A DNA stretch of 64,000 nt, taken from assembly GCA_964019425.1 (NCBI GenBank), contig OZ025813.1, positions 310,001 through 374,000 of the forward strand, given 5' to 3'. Under the pieces are notes generated by a model. It did not search any database. It saw only the letters and a program-made list of their open reading frames with translations, and was not told the origin of the DNA. The position numbers were made by a program, and so were the translations under genes. Position 1 is the first letter of the stretch. Each line of letters opens with the position of its first letter. Positions 33,369-46,597 of the stretch are shown in pieces. This DNA comes from Flectonema sp. DT1601 (Eukaryota > Euglenozoa > Diplonemea > Diplonemida > Diplonemidae).

Positions 33369-35520
33369 GTTATCATTCTTACTGATGAATAGTTAATTTA
33401 TAAATATTACTTCAACACTACTATTTGCTATTAAGATCCATATTTTTTTTTTTTTAAAGGTATTTTTCTTAATGTAATGAAAAAAAGAATAAAAATAGCT
33501 GTGTGTTGGCACAGCTAGATACCAACTAGTGGTTACCCGTCTAACAATAGGGATCGATTTGAATTTGGACAAAATATAATTTGCAGTATAAACAACAACA
33601 AAAAAAAAAAAAACTAAAGCGATACGGTCTCTCAAATTAATAAAACACAAATATTGCTCTGAACTTTTTTTTTTTTTTTTTTTTTTTTTCCCCTTCTTGC
33701 GAACAATGAGCATAGCAGGATTTTTTATTCTTCTACCTGCTCTGCTGTTTGCGCTCTGTTGTCCTTGCTGCTTTTTTTATTTTTTTCTTTAAACTACCAG
33801 CTGCAATTGCGAGAGAGCGAATACAAGTCATTAAAGGCTTCGTACAATAGAGTTTGTTTGCTTGTTTTTTTTTTTTGTTTCCATATCGAGCAATGAAAAT
33901 GCTCAACTAGATACCACGCCGCCTATCTCTCTATTGTGAAATACCTTCATAAGAGGAGGGACATATTGTGAATTGAGCAAAGGAGATTTACGGTTACGAA
34001 TTTTGCTTTGAAGAAGTTAAAAATCTCCAAACAAAACTACTCAGAAAATATCCTTTGCATATTTTGTTGATCGCAGACAGTAAATACTGAGCCCATTGAA
34101 CATTGAATAAACTGACTGTGTCGATGCACAAAAAAAAAAAAAAAAAAAAAATTGCAACTCTTTATTTCTGTAAGTCCGAAAAAGAAAACTAAATCTGAAG
34201 GGAAGGCTTCTGCTTGGGTCACAAATCAATACAACAGGACGACTATCAAACGAAACTCTCATTCGACCTTCGGAAGACGGGACAATTTAGAACAATTTGA
34301 CTACACGGAATCAGTACTCCGAAGGAAAACAAAATAATGAAAAAAACAAAACAAAAACAAAGCATAAAAGGATAAGATGAAGTACAAGCCAAGCCATTCA
34401 GCTACCCGCAAACTATTCACTGGCAGGATGTTCTGCCTGTGATGGCAATTACACGGCTGCTCAGTACGAGATTCGCACAAGGCTCTATCTCCCCAGTGTA
34501 TTAAATTAAAAGTACACCAGAGAAAATAATAACGAATAAATGTATTTTTTTTTTTAATTTTTTTTTCTGCAATGGGTAATGCAAACTTTTTTTTTTTCTT
34601 TTTTTTCAAAAAATGATAATTACCCAGCAGGGAAGAGATGAAATTGCCAACCTGGAATAATGAACAATTGTGCATTATCCACTTAACAATTAAACTCCAC
34701 AAATAAATAATGAAAACGAATGCAAGCAATTGCTCGTAAACTCTTTTCAAGGACGTAATTGAAATGTAAAGGAAACGTGCCTGATGGCGACGTACGAAGT
34801 AGATGCAAAAAAGTAACAAGTACAAGAATGTCAACTTACTCAATAGAAAATAAAACACACGAGACAATATGTCCCTCGGTAGTAAAATCAAGAAAGAAAG
34901 ACATACAAAAACGGGAAAGAAAAAAAAAAAAAAAAAGAGGGGAAAAAAAGTTAAAACGGTGTATATAATTGTTTTGTGCAAGTTAATAGAAAAGCACTCA
35001 AAAACCCCGATCTAAATTACAAAGAAAATTGAATAACAATTGCAGTAAAAAATAAAATACCAGCGTCAACAAAAAGGGAAAATAAATGTAACTAACAGGT
35101 TACAATGTATCCAATATTGTGTAATTATGATCGGTGCATGAGTGTATCCATCTTATCAAGGAGAACACATTCAGAGAATAGTATTCACCAACAGACATGA
35201 TCGATTTTATTTAAACACAGATAATAAGTTATTGCACAGTGTGTCTTTCCTATTGGAGAAGATACACTTGTGGGAGGTTAAAGTAATAAGTCTGAATAAC
35301 TATAAGCAGGAAACACAATTCCGAACGTAGTCTTCATGAAGATAAATTAATACATGAAATCAGAATTAGAATCGAGTGCTTTCGTAGTTTACCATCGAAC
35401 ACAAGAAATCCGGAGGAAAAAAAAAAATGCTCGAAAAAGAAAAAAACGGAGCTGGTTAAAAAAATCTCAGATATATTATTGCAAAGGAATCAGTTAATAA
35501 TAACAAATTACACACGACAG
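33369..35520. other. Intergenic, 2.1 kb, no gene seen
   Basis: Poly(A)/poly(T) runs near 33602, 33667, 34130 and 34920 make long low-complexity open frames (Phe- and Lys-rich) that I do not accept as genes. A short inverted repeat (GGCAGGATGTTCTGCC type) lies at about 34421-34436. Confidence 0.5.
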
Positions 35521-36182
35521 CTATACGACTTGATCCATCGGTGTCTCTGAATCTGGACTTTGAACTTCTTTTTTTTCAATTTCCTGAAAGACTTCAAAGT
35601 ATGGAAGACAGACAACCGCCAAACCAATCTCAGTCGATATACTGATCCAGAGTAGATAGAACCCCCAACCAGGGCTACCATGAGGTGTCTTCACAATAAC
35701 AAAGTAACAACAGATCCAAACTGCTAACACAATAACAGCTGACATAGAATGCATGACTGACAGCATCGAATGACAACTTGTTACAAAACAAGTATACTTT
35801 GTTATACAAGTGACTACTTGTGATATTGTTGATGTCAGTACTATAATAAAAGCAAAGACAAACATCCATCGAACACACTCAAATAGAGCTGGATCATCAC
35901 AAAGTAGTAATATATCATTCATTGAGTACGATGAATACTTACCAACACATGTGAACAAACCACACTGTGTCGTTTCAGTAAAGTGAATCATTGATCCGGG
36001 AGTGAACGTACAAACACCTGCAACCAGTACTCCCAATACTGAGATACCAGCGAGAATTGTCTTGTCTTCAGGTGCTGCCACGGTTGTGTAAAAAGATACA
36101 AACTGAAGGGGGAAAAAGATTATGTTTTGTAATTTGTTTCTACCGTTCAATAAACATTATTAAAATACGTAGTTTCCACCAT
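35521..36182 (-). CDS. Four-helix membrane protein, claudin/amastin-like topology
   Basis: Two exons, 36182-36156 (27 nt) and 36102-35521, joined across a GTTTAT...CAG intron, give 202 residues. There are four hydrophobic segments, near residues 24-45, 88-110, 121-145 and 155-180. The first extracellular loop has CGLFTC followed by a further Cys after about 20 residues, recalling the GLW-C-C signature of claudin/PMP22 proteins and, less closely, the trypanosomatid amastin loop. The C-terminal tail is short, charged and cytosolic (EIEKKEVQ). The topology is well supported; the family name is only a resemblance. The first exon is less certain than the second. Confidence 0.65.
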
Positions 36183-39100
36183 GTGACGTTTGCTAACCTG
36201 AAAAAAACTGATTACAATCAACACAGAAGCTCAAAAGTTTCTTCTTTTGAGTGAAAGACAACAAACCTAAGTAAAGAGACAGACAATTATTATTATTATT
36301 TTTTTTTTTTTTTTTTCCCCCGTTCTTTTTTTTTTTTTTTTTGTTGTTGTTCCTAACAGACCCGTATATAAAAGATATGAATTCCAAACAAACACTTTTA
36401 AGAGCTCGTTCGCACGACTTTTGCTGACGAGATCATTTCTATGTTGGGCTAGTTGTTTTTATATTCGTTTTTAAAGGGTAAAAGTGGGTCACTGAGCAAC
36501 GCTATGCAGTGGATGAGATAAAACAATGAAAGAACCTGGTGACCTTCCATCCGACCAAACTAGATTTATTTTATTTTTTTTTGTCATAGTCAAAGCACTT
36601 GTATATCGAGGTATGCTTGATAAGATTGCAAAGACATAGCATACCAGCTCAGGAAAGAGAAAAAAGTTTTTTTTTTCAAATGGAAAGTAACAACACAAAA
36701 ACAAGCCACGCAGCTAACAATTCAAGCCTCAACCGGGATAGCCATATTGAAACGGAAAGCACCGAATGCTTGAGAAGTAACTTAAAATGCCCACACGTAA
36801 ACATATCCATTTCTTTTTTTTTTTTTTTTTGTGTTTTTTAAAAATGTTGTGAGATTCAAAGAAGAGAGATCATCCCCTTTCTTGGATAACGATCAACCTT
36901 TTCCTTGAAACGGGTTCCTCAGAAGATATTGTGAATAGTACATTAATACAAAAAATAACAACATCAACAAAAAAAACCCTTTTAAGTAGATATAAATTTA
37001 ATACCAAAACAACGAACAGCAGTGACCTCGTCGTACAGCTAAAAAAAGTTTGCACAAACAGTCAGAGACGGCTAATAGAGTTTATTTTCACACACAAACG
37101 GTGTTTTGATTCAAAAAGAAGGAAGACAATAAAGAATGAAAAAAAAGGTTTCTCACGCTCCATTCTGCTCTCTAAAAAACCCGTAGACGGTGATAGGTAG
37201 GTAATATTAGAGGAATATACAAATCCTAAAAAAGAACAATCGGTTTTATTCTTGCTTAAGTTTTATTATTATTCCTTAATAGTATAGTACAACATATATG
37301 ATGGTTTTTTTGATTCTAACTCCTCTAAGCCACTGAAAGTACAAATTATACCTTCAGTTGTCGTAATTTAGACCACTGTACGAAGCATGTAGTGGACAAG
37401 GAGACAGTTCGAAGTTCCTTTTCTAACACGACTTCTGTTAGAAAAAACTAAACTAACAAAAGCAATGATGAAGATCGCTGCAAAACTCTCCTGATGTACA
37501 CGCGGTGTAAGCTCAAGAACAAATCAGGAGAGGGCAACAATTCCTAAACAGCCAAAGCATGTTAGTACACAGAGAGACAGCTATGCCTCCGCTTTTTTCA
37601 TTACTACTCTTGGGAGTTTCATAATCAATCGCATATTAGACATCAAAAAACAACCGCCAATACCCCGACACATGTGTTTCGATGCAAAGGGGAAACGTTG
37701 AAGGATTCCCGCAGCCTATCAAAGGTGAACCAGTAGGATTACTGTAATTCGTGATATGGCAACGGGAAAAAGTGAAGTAAGACGTCAAAGTCAGAGTATG
37801 TTAGTAAAACGTGTGATGTTGTAAATAATATGAATGAAAAAAATAATTAAAAAAAAAAAAAAAAGATTTTTGATAACAGGTAAGACAAACCATAAAAAAT
37901 TCAAAAGTAGCCATCACATAACATAAGAAGATTCGCTTCGGAAATGTTTCTTTTTAACATCGGTAAACACAGCACGTCAGTCAACGAACTTCGAAACGAT
38001 CAGAGAACATTAAAGGCTACTGTCGACAGGGACGGTTGTGAATATTTCATAAGAATAATTTCTAACCGATTCATGTTAGGTGAGGTAGACAGATCTACGT
38101 CACCTTCAACGTAGTTCCCAGAAGCAGGAAAGACATCCCACGCTTGTTCTCGCGAAACGAGTATACAAAAAAAAAGAGAAACACTCCCTCACTTTATACA
38201 AGCTGAACAGGAAATCAAAATCACATTGCAAAACTAAGTGCAAAAAACAGTCACAATGCAAACGCTGCTGATATGTTTGCTTGCTGCTGAAGATCGTAGA
38301 AAATCTAATCGCTAAGACTTGCTGACTGCTTTATATTTATCAAGTTCCCAACTATGACAGATGAAAGCCTTCCTCACAGAAAGCTATCTCTGTTATGGAG
38401 TGTTACAGAACAGACGAGAGAGAGCTACCAATGAAGAAATAATGGTATGGATGGATAAAAGAAACTATCCTTGGAAACAACACATCTCGCTGATTTATTT
38501 TTTTTCGAAATTTTAGAAAGATTATTTCTTTTTTATTAATCAGACTAAGAAATTGTTACTGAACGTACCTAAAATGGTCAGCGCTCAGCTTCAAGTCTCA
38601 CAACTTTTTCTCTCAGAGCCAGCTGTTCGTTGTGTTAGTCAAGGAAAGAAAAAAAAGTAAAAACAAACAATTAAAAGGAAAACTGTAAGGGGAGAGAGAA
38701 CTCGATTTATGAGAACAGAAGTTTAAAAAAAAAAAAAAAAAAAAACTACCAACAAAAAAAAGCCGTGGAGTTAATTAGGACAAGAATATTTTTTAACAGG
38801 AGACCTTTTACTATTTAGCTACCTGAATTCATAGAAAAAAAAAGTTTTTTTTTTTTTTTTTTTTTTTTTTCCCTCCTTGAATTAAAAATTGTGTCTTTCA
38901 TTAGTGCGATAACAACCACAAGCTGTTGATTACAAAAAAAGAAAAAAAAATGATCCCTTTTTCCAAACGGGACTCGCACAATTTTTTTTTTTTTTAAAAA
39001 AGAGAATAAAAAAAATAAAAATAAAAACAACCCATACAACATCACTAGACAAACTTGTCAAGGAGTTGCTATGCAAGAAAGCTAAACGACCAAGCAGTCA

Positions 39101-39566
39101 TACTCATGTTATAGAACACGGAGCACGGTTAAACTCGTGTTGCTATAAAAAAAAGAAATAAAAAAGAGAGATCCTTATAAGGGTTAAGTACATTATATAA
39201 TCTTTCACTTTGAGCTGCAAAAAGATGCAAACCCAAAACACGCAAATAATAACAATCGAGAATAACAGATATTAATTATCTCACTGACATAGGATTGGGA
39301 AGAATCCCAAAGAAGAAGAAGAAGAAAAAAGAATATTATAAACAGAAATAATGATGCCTCAAGGCGGTAGGATTCCAAACTTTTGATGCAAAAAAGAATA
39401 AACAAAACAGAAACTAGCAGCGACTACCTTTTTAACATTCGATTCGCGAAAACTGATGATACTCATATTGAGTTTAGTTTTTTTTTTTTTTTTTAATGGA
39501 AAGAAAAGTTATGAACTCAAACAAGATTTACTCAAGCCACAAGTCCAAACCTTAACAAGAAGTTAA
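36183..39566. other. Intergenic, 3.4 kb, no gene seen
   Basis: The longest host spacer here. It has poly(T)/poly(A) runs near 36301, 36328, 36815, 38724 and 38846, with a more complex stretch at about 37300-38650 in which I find no open frame above 60 codons and no recognisable RNA gene. Confidence 0.5.
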
Positions 39567-42500
39567 TCAGCCAACAGTGTCACTTGAAAAGCGAACGGAA
39601 GAACCTTCTCTAGGGAGAGGACTGCTACTAGAATGCGAAATACTTTTTGACAACCCATTTTGTGAAATACATTTGGATAACGCACCCTGTGATATGCTTT
39701 TAGACAATCCGAGTTGTGATTGTGGTGAATTGCTTCCCGGAGGAATCAAGACAGGAGGGTCGTCAAGATCAATCTCGACAGTATTTCTTGTTCTCGGTGA
39801 AGAAGCAACATCATAAGTACCATCACGAGCTTCTGCTGCTAATTGTTCGCGAGTCTTCAATTCCACTGTACGCGCCACGTCTTGTTCCATTGTAACAACC
39901 AGAACTTCTTCAGTGCTGGTATCACGAGCCCATTCATTTATATAAACAGATAGTGTCGCAATGCTGTCAATGCTGCACTTTTCCAGATAAGATGAAATCT
40001 TTCCTTTCAGGTATAAGTCTGCCAATAGAATGATGAATATCACAACAACTGGATACGATGCTAAAGTAACTATCACAACAACCATTTCTTCATTCGCAAT
40101 TCCACCAGAACTGAATAACGAACCACAAGAGAATACTATAAACAAACTAACAAGACACAGAGTTTCAATATGGTTTAGGATTGGAGCCCTAAGAGGTTGA
40201 TACGAGAAATGAGTTGCAAAAAACACAACAAACAACAACAGCAATGAAGGCATCCCAACACCACTTTCTTGTGGAATAACAGAAACACAAACAGCTATCA
40301 ATAATCTCCTGAAGATTGCTATTACGAAATACCAATAACAATCTGGTTTATACGGACTGTACAAGAACCCTAATAGATGACGGGCTCCTCTGTTTTGACG
40401 GACAGCAGGGAATCGAAGCTTTACTAACGTGACGATGAACAAGCATGGGAGTCCAACCACAACCAGGGGTGTTAATATAACAGCAGTAAGCCACATGACT
40501 CGATATTTACCACCGCTGTAGTCACACTCAACTGATGGCATGAAGACCATGAATTCTTTATTTACAACAGGATCATTCTCACACTGGAACACCCTCAATG
40601 AAGCAACTGTTATCGGTAAATACATAAATGACAACAACATTAATAAAGATTTCAATAGTTTTACAGGCCATTTTGGATAACCCTCTGCCATTGGATCGAA
40701 GTTGCTAAAAATAGCATTTATTTCTTCGACATAGCGAAGGGTATCGCTTTCTGGGTCGTCAGTATTTAACGTAAATGATTTACTGGAATTTCCTCTTCTA
40801 ATGGCAACGTCGCGGCGGACTTGTCTTCGATGAATGTATGCGCTCATACCAGAAGCCAATAGAACGAATAAGACAACCCAAAAACAACATAGAATCGCAA
40901 TACTGGTACCAGTCCCTTCAAAGTCGAACCAATCTAACTTTCCAATACATGAAAAGATACTTGGACTCATTAGCGCATATGAAAACGGACCCGACAGCGA
41001 TGATTGCACAGAACTCGGCCACAAGAACGACGCATCAGACGTTACCACCGCCAATGCCTGCGCGTAGAATATAAATATCCTAGTCAGGTCTAGAAGCATT
41101 CTCTCTTTTGACCAGAATCTTAATGCCAACAGAAATACTATTGCAAAAGAGATTAATATCAACATTAAGAAGATAACTGTTATCTTAGGAGGACATTCAA
41201 CGCATTGTCTACCACGTTCAAAGTAACCTGTCACACACTTGCTGCATAATCTATCGAAATGACCAACCTTACACTTCCAAGGAATAGAATCGGTCGGATT
41301 GCAGGGAGTACTACTTACCGTGTCAGCGTAGCATTTTAAAAGTTTGACCGGAGATGTTTCATTCGGGCTGGGAAAGAATCCACGAGAAATGAGCATGTCA
41401 TCACCGCCAACACATGTCGCAAATTCTAAACACGCTTTGCAGTTCGGTGGTGATCCCCAATACCCCGTTGAGCAATTACAATAATCATATTGATAATAAG
41501 AAGGGTCTAGTCTCACTACCATGTTCTTGTCAACTCCATCTAAAACAGGACATTGATATCCTCCCTCAACTAATTGATTTGTGTCAGTTAATCGAACGTA
41601 ACTTGGAAGGCTTGCAATTTGACCAGAACGTAAGTTAGGATTCTCGTGTGCTAACAACAAATCAATATTTGTGAGACCTTCTGGAATGCCTCCTCTCAAG
41701 TTGTTATTGCTGACATCTAGTGTAGCGAGTCTTCTTAGTCCCCATTCTACACTGGATGGTATTCTTCCATGAATTGTATTTCCAGACAATACAAGTCTGT
41801 TTAGCAAGGTATATTTCGATCCCGTAATCGGGTCATAAAAAATAGTAGTGTCCATCTCTCCGTACAACTTACACTGCGAGCATAGCAGTGATGTGAATTG
41901 AGGTAGTAATCTAAACACAAGTAGGATATCATTAACGTGAACACCAACTGGATTCTTTGAATATCTGTTTTTGATTTTATTTTTGACTTTCACAGGAAGA
42001 CACCTAACCTTTTTTTTAGCAGGGGGGGAATAACGCATACCTAAATTCTCGTAAAGTCGGAAGGTCAGCATAAGTAGAAGGAGGAGCACCAGACAAATTG
42101 TTACTGGTAAATGTTAAGAACTCTAAGGCCTTAGCATTCCCCAATTCTCGTGGTAGTGTTCCATGTAAATGATTGTAAGAGAAGTCGAGATCCGTAAGTG
42201 CAGGTAGGTTCCCTAGACAGTCGGGAATAGTTCCCCGAAACTGATTATTTTCAAGACGAATTTCTTGCATTTTTTCAGCTCCGCATAGTCCTCGAGGTAT
42301 GGTTCCTTCAAAGTTATTTCCTGATTTTTAATTTGTAATTTTTATTGAAAAAAAATAATTTCTCACACACTAGCCCTACTCAAACTCCAACACTCAGTAG
42401 AAACATACCTCCAAATCCCAAAAATGTCAACGACAATGAATACACTTCAGGAAGTGTACCACTGAGTTGAGTATTCTCAAACCCTAGTCTTTCAAGTTTA

Positions 42501-44203
42501 GGAAGTTGGACAACAATACTACTCAGAGTTCCTGTCAGTTGCTTATTTTCGGATAAGAAGATAGCTGTTGCTGATCTCATTTTGCCGAACACCTCAGGTA
42601 CATTCCCAGACAAGTTGATTCTATAGAATGAGATTAAAACTAATTTGGATAAATTACCGATAGACTCCGGTATTGTTCCCGTGATGTTAGATTCCATGAT
42701 TGTGAGGAATCGAATTTGCGTTAAATTTCCAATTGAATTGGGAATTGTTCCGGACAACTTAGAATTTGCCTGAATCACAAGCGTCTCCATGTTACTCAAA
42801 ATACCAATATCGTCAGGGATCGTACCCGTTAACTCCGACATTGCTGTGATGGTATTATTTTGGGATGGTTAGTTAAGGACAAATAATGGAGAAGAGAACA
42901 AAAGAGTCCAATACATACAATCTATTAACATATAAATCAAACTACGTGAAGTAGTAACGAGTGTTTCTGGAAGGGTTCCAGTCATCGGATTTTGACTGAG
43001 AACAATACCAAGCAATGATGAAGTAAATATTTCAGCTGGTATCGTGCCGTGCATGTCATTCGCTGGAATGAACAACTGCTTGAGAGTAAGACTACCCAAA
43101 CAGGACGGAAGCGTTCCAGTGATAAACGACCCACCAAAGTTAATATCCTGTAGCTTCTCCATCTGACAGATTTCTTCTGGGAAAATACCTCCAATTTCAG
43201 TCCCCTGCGTGTTCACAATTCTAAGTGATTTCAAGGGCAACAAATCCCTCAGAGTGTTGCCTGTAAATTTGCAAAATCCACCCGGCTTGTGAATACTTTT
43301 GGCTATACCACTTTGACCCATCAACATAATAGGCAACTGTAGAGATCCTAACAATAAGTCAGTTAATGAACCAGCTTGTGATGTAAGGTTTGGAAGCATA
43401 CCTGAAAATGAACATTCAGACAGTGATAACTTTCTTAAAGTATTAACTGGAAGATTCATTTCTGGTAGAGTTCCTGACAAGAGGTGAGACATACTAAAGT
43501 CTATTGTGTGCAATGCTATCATATCAGGTCCGAATATCTCACTAGGAAGAGTACCAATCATGTTATTGCTGTCTAAGTGTAATGCGACAATATTTCCATT
43601 GATGCAGGTAACGCCACTCCAATCGGCTGTGCAGGGATCCCCCTGAAGCCAATTTTGTTTGCGATTCCACTGATCACCACCAGCTGCGTTGTACAATTCT
43701 ACCAACGCTCCTCGTTGAGTAGTAGTTGTTAGTTTTGAAACATCTTTAAAGCAATCATAACATGCTGCTGGACATATAAACCGAAGCAGAGTACCTGATG
43801 GTAGTGCAGAAGTCAAGTGATGTAAATCAAAGTTACATCCGAGTCCGATAACTTCTGGGCAGCCACCTAACTGTTGAGCGAGTGGAGAATCTTTACAGCC
43901 GCAAGTATTACACGAAACTTCACAGATGGCACCAAGAGTCAAACCTGGAGGTGCAAGTGGAGACAGTGAGCTGAGCTCAGTTTCACAAGGATATAAACTA
44001 ATTAAAGCTGAGCATCCTCCAAAAGGAGATAACATTCCACCGGCGTCATCCACACAAGATGGTGATTGCAGTATTTCATACTGCCTTCTTATCGATTCTG
44101 GTTGCTCGTATTTTCCGCGTATATTTCCCACCTCATAGCGGTTAATATTTAACCCGCACACTACCGAACTCATCGCAAACAACAAGGCTGCCACACGACC
44201 CAT
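39567..44203 (-). CDS. LRR, Cys-rich, multi-pass membrane receptor-like protein
   Basis: Four exons, 44203-42919, 42843-42409, 42320-42041 and 41910-39567, give 1447 residues. The donors are GTATGT, GTATGT and GTATGC, and intron 1 has a TAACTAAC branch-like box. There is a signal peptide (MGRVAALLFAMSSVVCG) and then two Cys-rich segments. A plant-type LRR cap follows (NWLQGDPCTADWSGVTC), then about 15 LRRs of the SGTIP/GTLP type covering residues ~200-850; each splice restores an LRR. Next comes a Cys-rich stalk (CNCSTGYWG, CSKCVTGYFERGRQCVEC), about nine transmembrane helices, and a cytosolic tail with LSKSIS-type repeats. Exo-LRR plus Cys-rich stalk plus multi-pass domain occurs in sensory and GPCR- or channel-like proteins of several protists. 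No kinase domain is present. Ligand and signalling output are unknown. Confidence 0.88.
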
Positions 44204-44566
44204 CTTGTAGCAGCTGGAAATGAAAGGAAAAGATAATACAAAAAGTTATTATTACAGTGAATAGTCAGCCAATCGCCTGACTCCTGAGGGGGGTGCTGAA
44301 AGAATGTGTATTTGTAACAACAACAAAAAAAACCCCTTCTTTCAATAATGCCAAAATCTTACTGATTGTTATTTTTTTTCAGTAACTACAAGATTGTTTT
44401 AATTTTGGGATAGGAAGGTTTTAACTCTAAGCCATATTAGTACTGCCCTTCATACTTAATAGCTGGCAAGTGACACATCAGAGAAGAGAGAATACGAAAA
44501 TAGCTTCGCAACTTTTCAGGAGTAATAAGGCTGCAGAAATACCCATCAAAATTAAATTTTTAATTT
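44204..44566. other. Intergenic, no gene seen
   Basis: Spacer downstream of the small coiled-coil gene and upstream of the LRR gene start. No supported feature. Confidence 0.55.
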
Positions 44567-45001
44567 TTAATTTTCAAGAAGTGTTTTTAGATCGCTAGCG
44601 GTGCTGGAATGGTGGTGACTGTCACTAAATTGAGCTGTCAACCCATCAATAAAATCATCAACAGGATCAATAGGAACATCGCCTTCCTTATTATTATCGC
44701 ATTGGTGTGAAGTCATTGAGCTTTGTACTTCTTGAACACCTTTTGTGAGTTCAGATATTAACGCTGCAATTTTTTTTTGAGACGCTTCTGATTCTGAAGT
44801 CATTGCGGTCACTCGTCGGGTTATGTCAACCATCTTATGTTCACTTCTTATTAAGGACTCAGCGACTATTTGATCAAATGAAATTCTATCTCCGTTTGGT
44901 AGCATTCCATTCGGCGGTGGTGGTGGCATCGGTTGCAGCATCATCGAAGAAAGCATTTCCATCGTTAATTGCGACATAGGAAGCGTTGACTGCATTGCCA
45001 T
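44567..45001 (-). CDS. Small Met/Pro-rich coiled-coil protein
   Basis: The ATG at 45001 gives 144 residues, directly behind an ATTCAG acceptor-like site (about 45004). The N-terminus is Met-rich with a PMPPPPPNG run. Residues 45-95 could form an amphipathic helix or coiled coil (IRSEHKMVDITRRVTAM and following), and the tail is acidic and His/Ser-rich. It follows the EF-hand gene by 190 bp on the same strand and could be that gene's last exon. The available donors in the upstream exon, however, join it out of phase or create a stop, so I list it separately. No known family. Confidence 0.5.
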   Translation of the reverse strand: MAMQSTLPMSQLTMEMLSSMMLQPMPPPPPNGMLPNGDRISFDQIVAESLIRSEHKMVDITRRVTAMTSESEASQKKIAALISELTKGVQEVQSSMTSHQCDNNKEGDVPIDPVDDFIDGLTAQFSDSHHHSSTASDLKTLLEN

Positions 45002-45193
45002 TTTCTGAATAAAAAAAAAATAAAATAAAATAAAACCAGCAAAAACAAATACCGTTTACTCACAAAAAGTAAAGTATAAATAAATTCAATAAAAAAGGGG
45101 TTTGTTCTATTGTGTAACTTAGAACACCGCGAACACAAAAAAAACACACAAGCCAAAAAGAAAAAAGGCCGTGATAGTGTATAAAATAGTATT

Positions 45194-46184
45194 TTACCAT
45201 GGCAACAATGAAGTTTTACCAGACTCATTCCTTGTTGACCACCATTGAAGGAATTCGTTAAATGTCAAGGTATTCGATCCGGCTATCTCTATTACTGCAT
45301 TGATAGTTGATAGTGCAATATCACACTTCAATAAAGAACACAACACGGGAAGTTCTGTAGTAATTGTACACCTTGAGCAAGACTTTGTGACGGAATCGAA
45401 TAAGTATCTGTTTTTTGTATTATTTCGTATTGTGTTGTAATACTCTTCATAATTGTCACTCAAAAATCAAAATAAAAAAAACATAAAATTGATACCTCAA
45501 ATGTCGTTTTTCAATAGGGCTGTAGAAAGAGGGGTCGGCTTCCATTTTCTTACCAACTTGTTCGTATCGCAGTCGATCAGTTTCGATGAGTTCTCCGAAG
45601 GTCTTTTTTGCTTTTCGACGTTTGAAATCGTAAAAAGTACTTCGGTAGCTGTCGACGGCAATTTGAAGAACTTCAGTTGGTGCTTGTGACAATCGGCTTT
45701 GGAAAGGTGTAGCTGACACTAAGTCCCAGGTGTATCTGGCAGCTATGCCACCAACGTATCTCGCCTTAAGCAATGCTGCGAGTACGCCTCCCGGTGAATC
45801 TGGGGTATCGTCTTTTTGGACCTGTTTTGTGGTTTGCTTTTTTTTTTTTTTTTTGTCACATTCTAACATAATAAAATGACAAGTGTAATTTTTCAATACC
45901 ATCTCCCACCATTCACAAATATCACAAAAGGTAAGCCCTTCTTCTTTATCAGTCTCAAACATGTCCATATATCTGTTGATTCTAGCAGCTGATGCGGTGC
46001 TATCAAATGATGTGAGCAGTACAGCAAGCTCCTTCCTATCAATGTGACCATCAAGACTAGCATCATATTCGAGAAACATATCCCACAGTACTGTTTCGTC
46101 GCTGGATAACTCCTCTCTGACCCAGTTTACGGCTTTCCAGCAGAGGCTTTCAAGAACTTCTCGGTTTTCTTCATCGCACATCAT
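45194..46184 (-). CDS. EF-hand protein
   Basis: Three exons, 46184-45900, 45821-45496 and 45458-45194, give 291 residues. The first EF-hand loop is canonical: DASLDGHIDRKE has Asp1, Ser3, Asp5, Gly6, Ile8 and Glu12. Two further degenerate hands each end in a Trp pair (CEWWEM and FLQWW). Without splicing, the 78-bp first intron (GTATTG...ACAG) reads through in frame as a Lys-run, but removing it joins EWWEM directly to VQKDDTP and is the better model. Likely a calcium-binding regulator; target unknown. The middle segment (about residues 105-195) has no recognised domain. Confidence 0.75.
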
Positions 46185-46563
46185 GTTGTATACTGATGGT
46201 ATAGAATATGCGTGTGTTGTAAATAAATAGTCAATTCATACTATTAGTAGTGTTATCGCATTATACAAAAGTCAGACAAGAGAAAATTAAACATAAAACT
46301 CACTGACAATTTGAAAGAATGAGAACAGCTTTTTTTTTTTTTTTTTTTTTTTTTCTTCTTCAGTCGGATTATTTCGACATCATTTGAAATTCATGAACAA
46401 TTTATTCTTTCAGATGTTTCCCTCTTTTTAAAAAGGGAGGGGGGGGTTTTTTGAAGGGGAAAAAGGAGGTACAAATAAAGTTAGGAACATCACACATCTT
46501 TCTACGATAGCGACAGTGAATTGATAGCTGGAAGCTACTCTACCACTCTCTATTGTCCCGCTT

Positions 46564-46597
<34 letters not shown>

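Noticed and set aside
34301-34981. 226-residue minus-strand frame, Phe-rich
   Set aside because: Made of poly(T)/poly(A)-derived Phe and Lys runs with no domain and no splice context.
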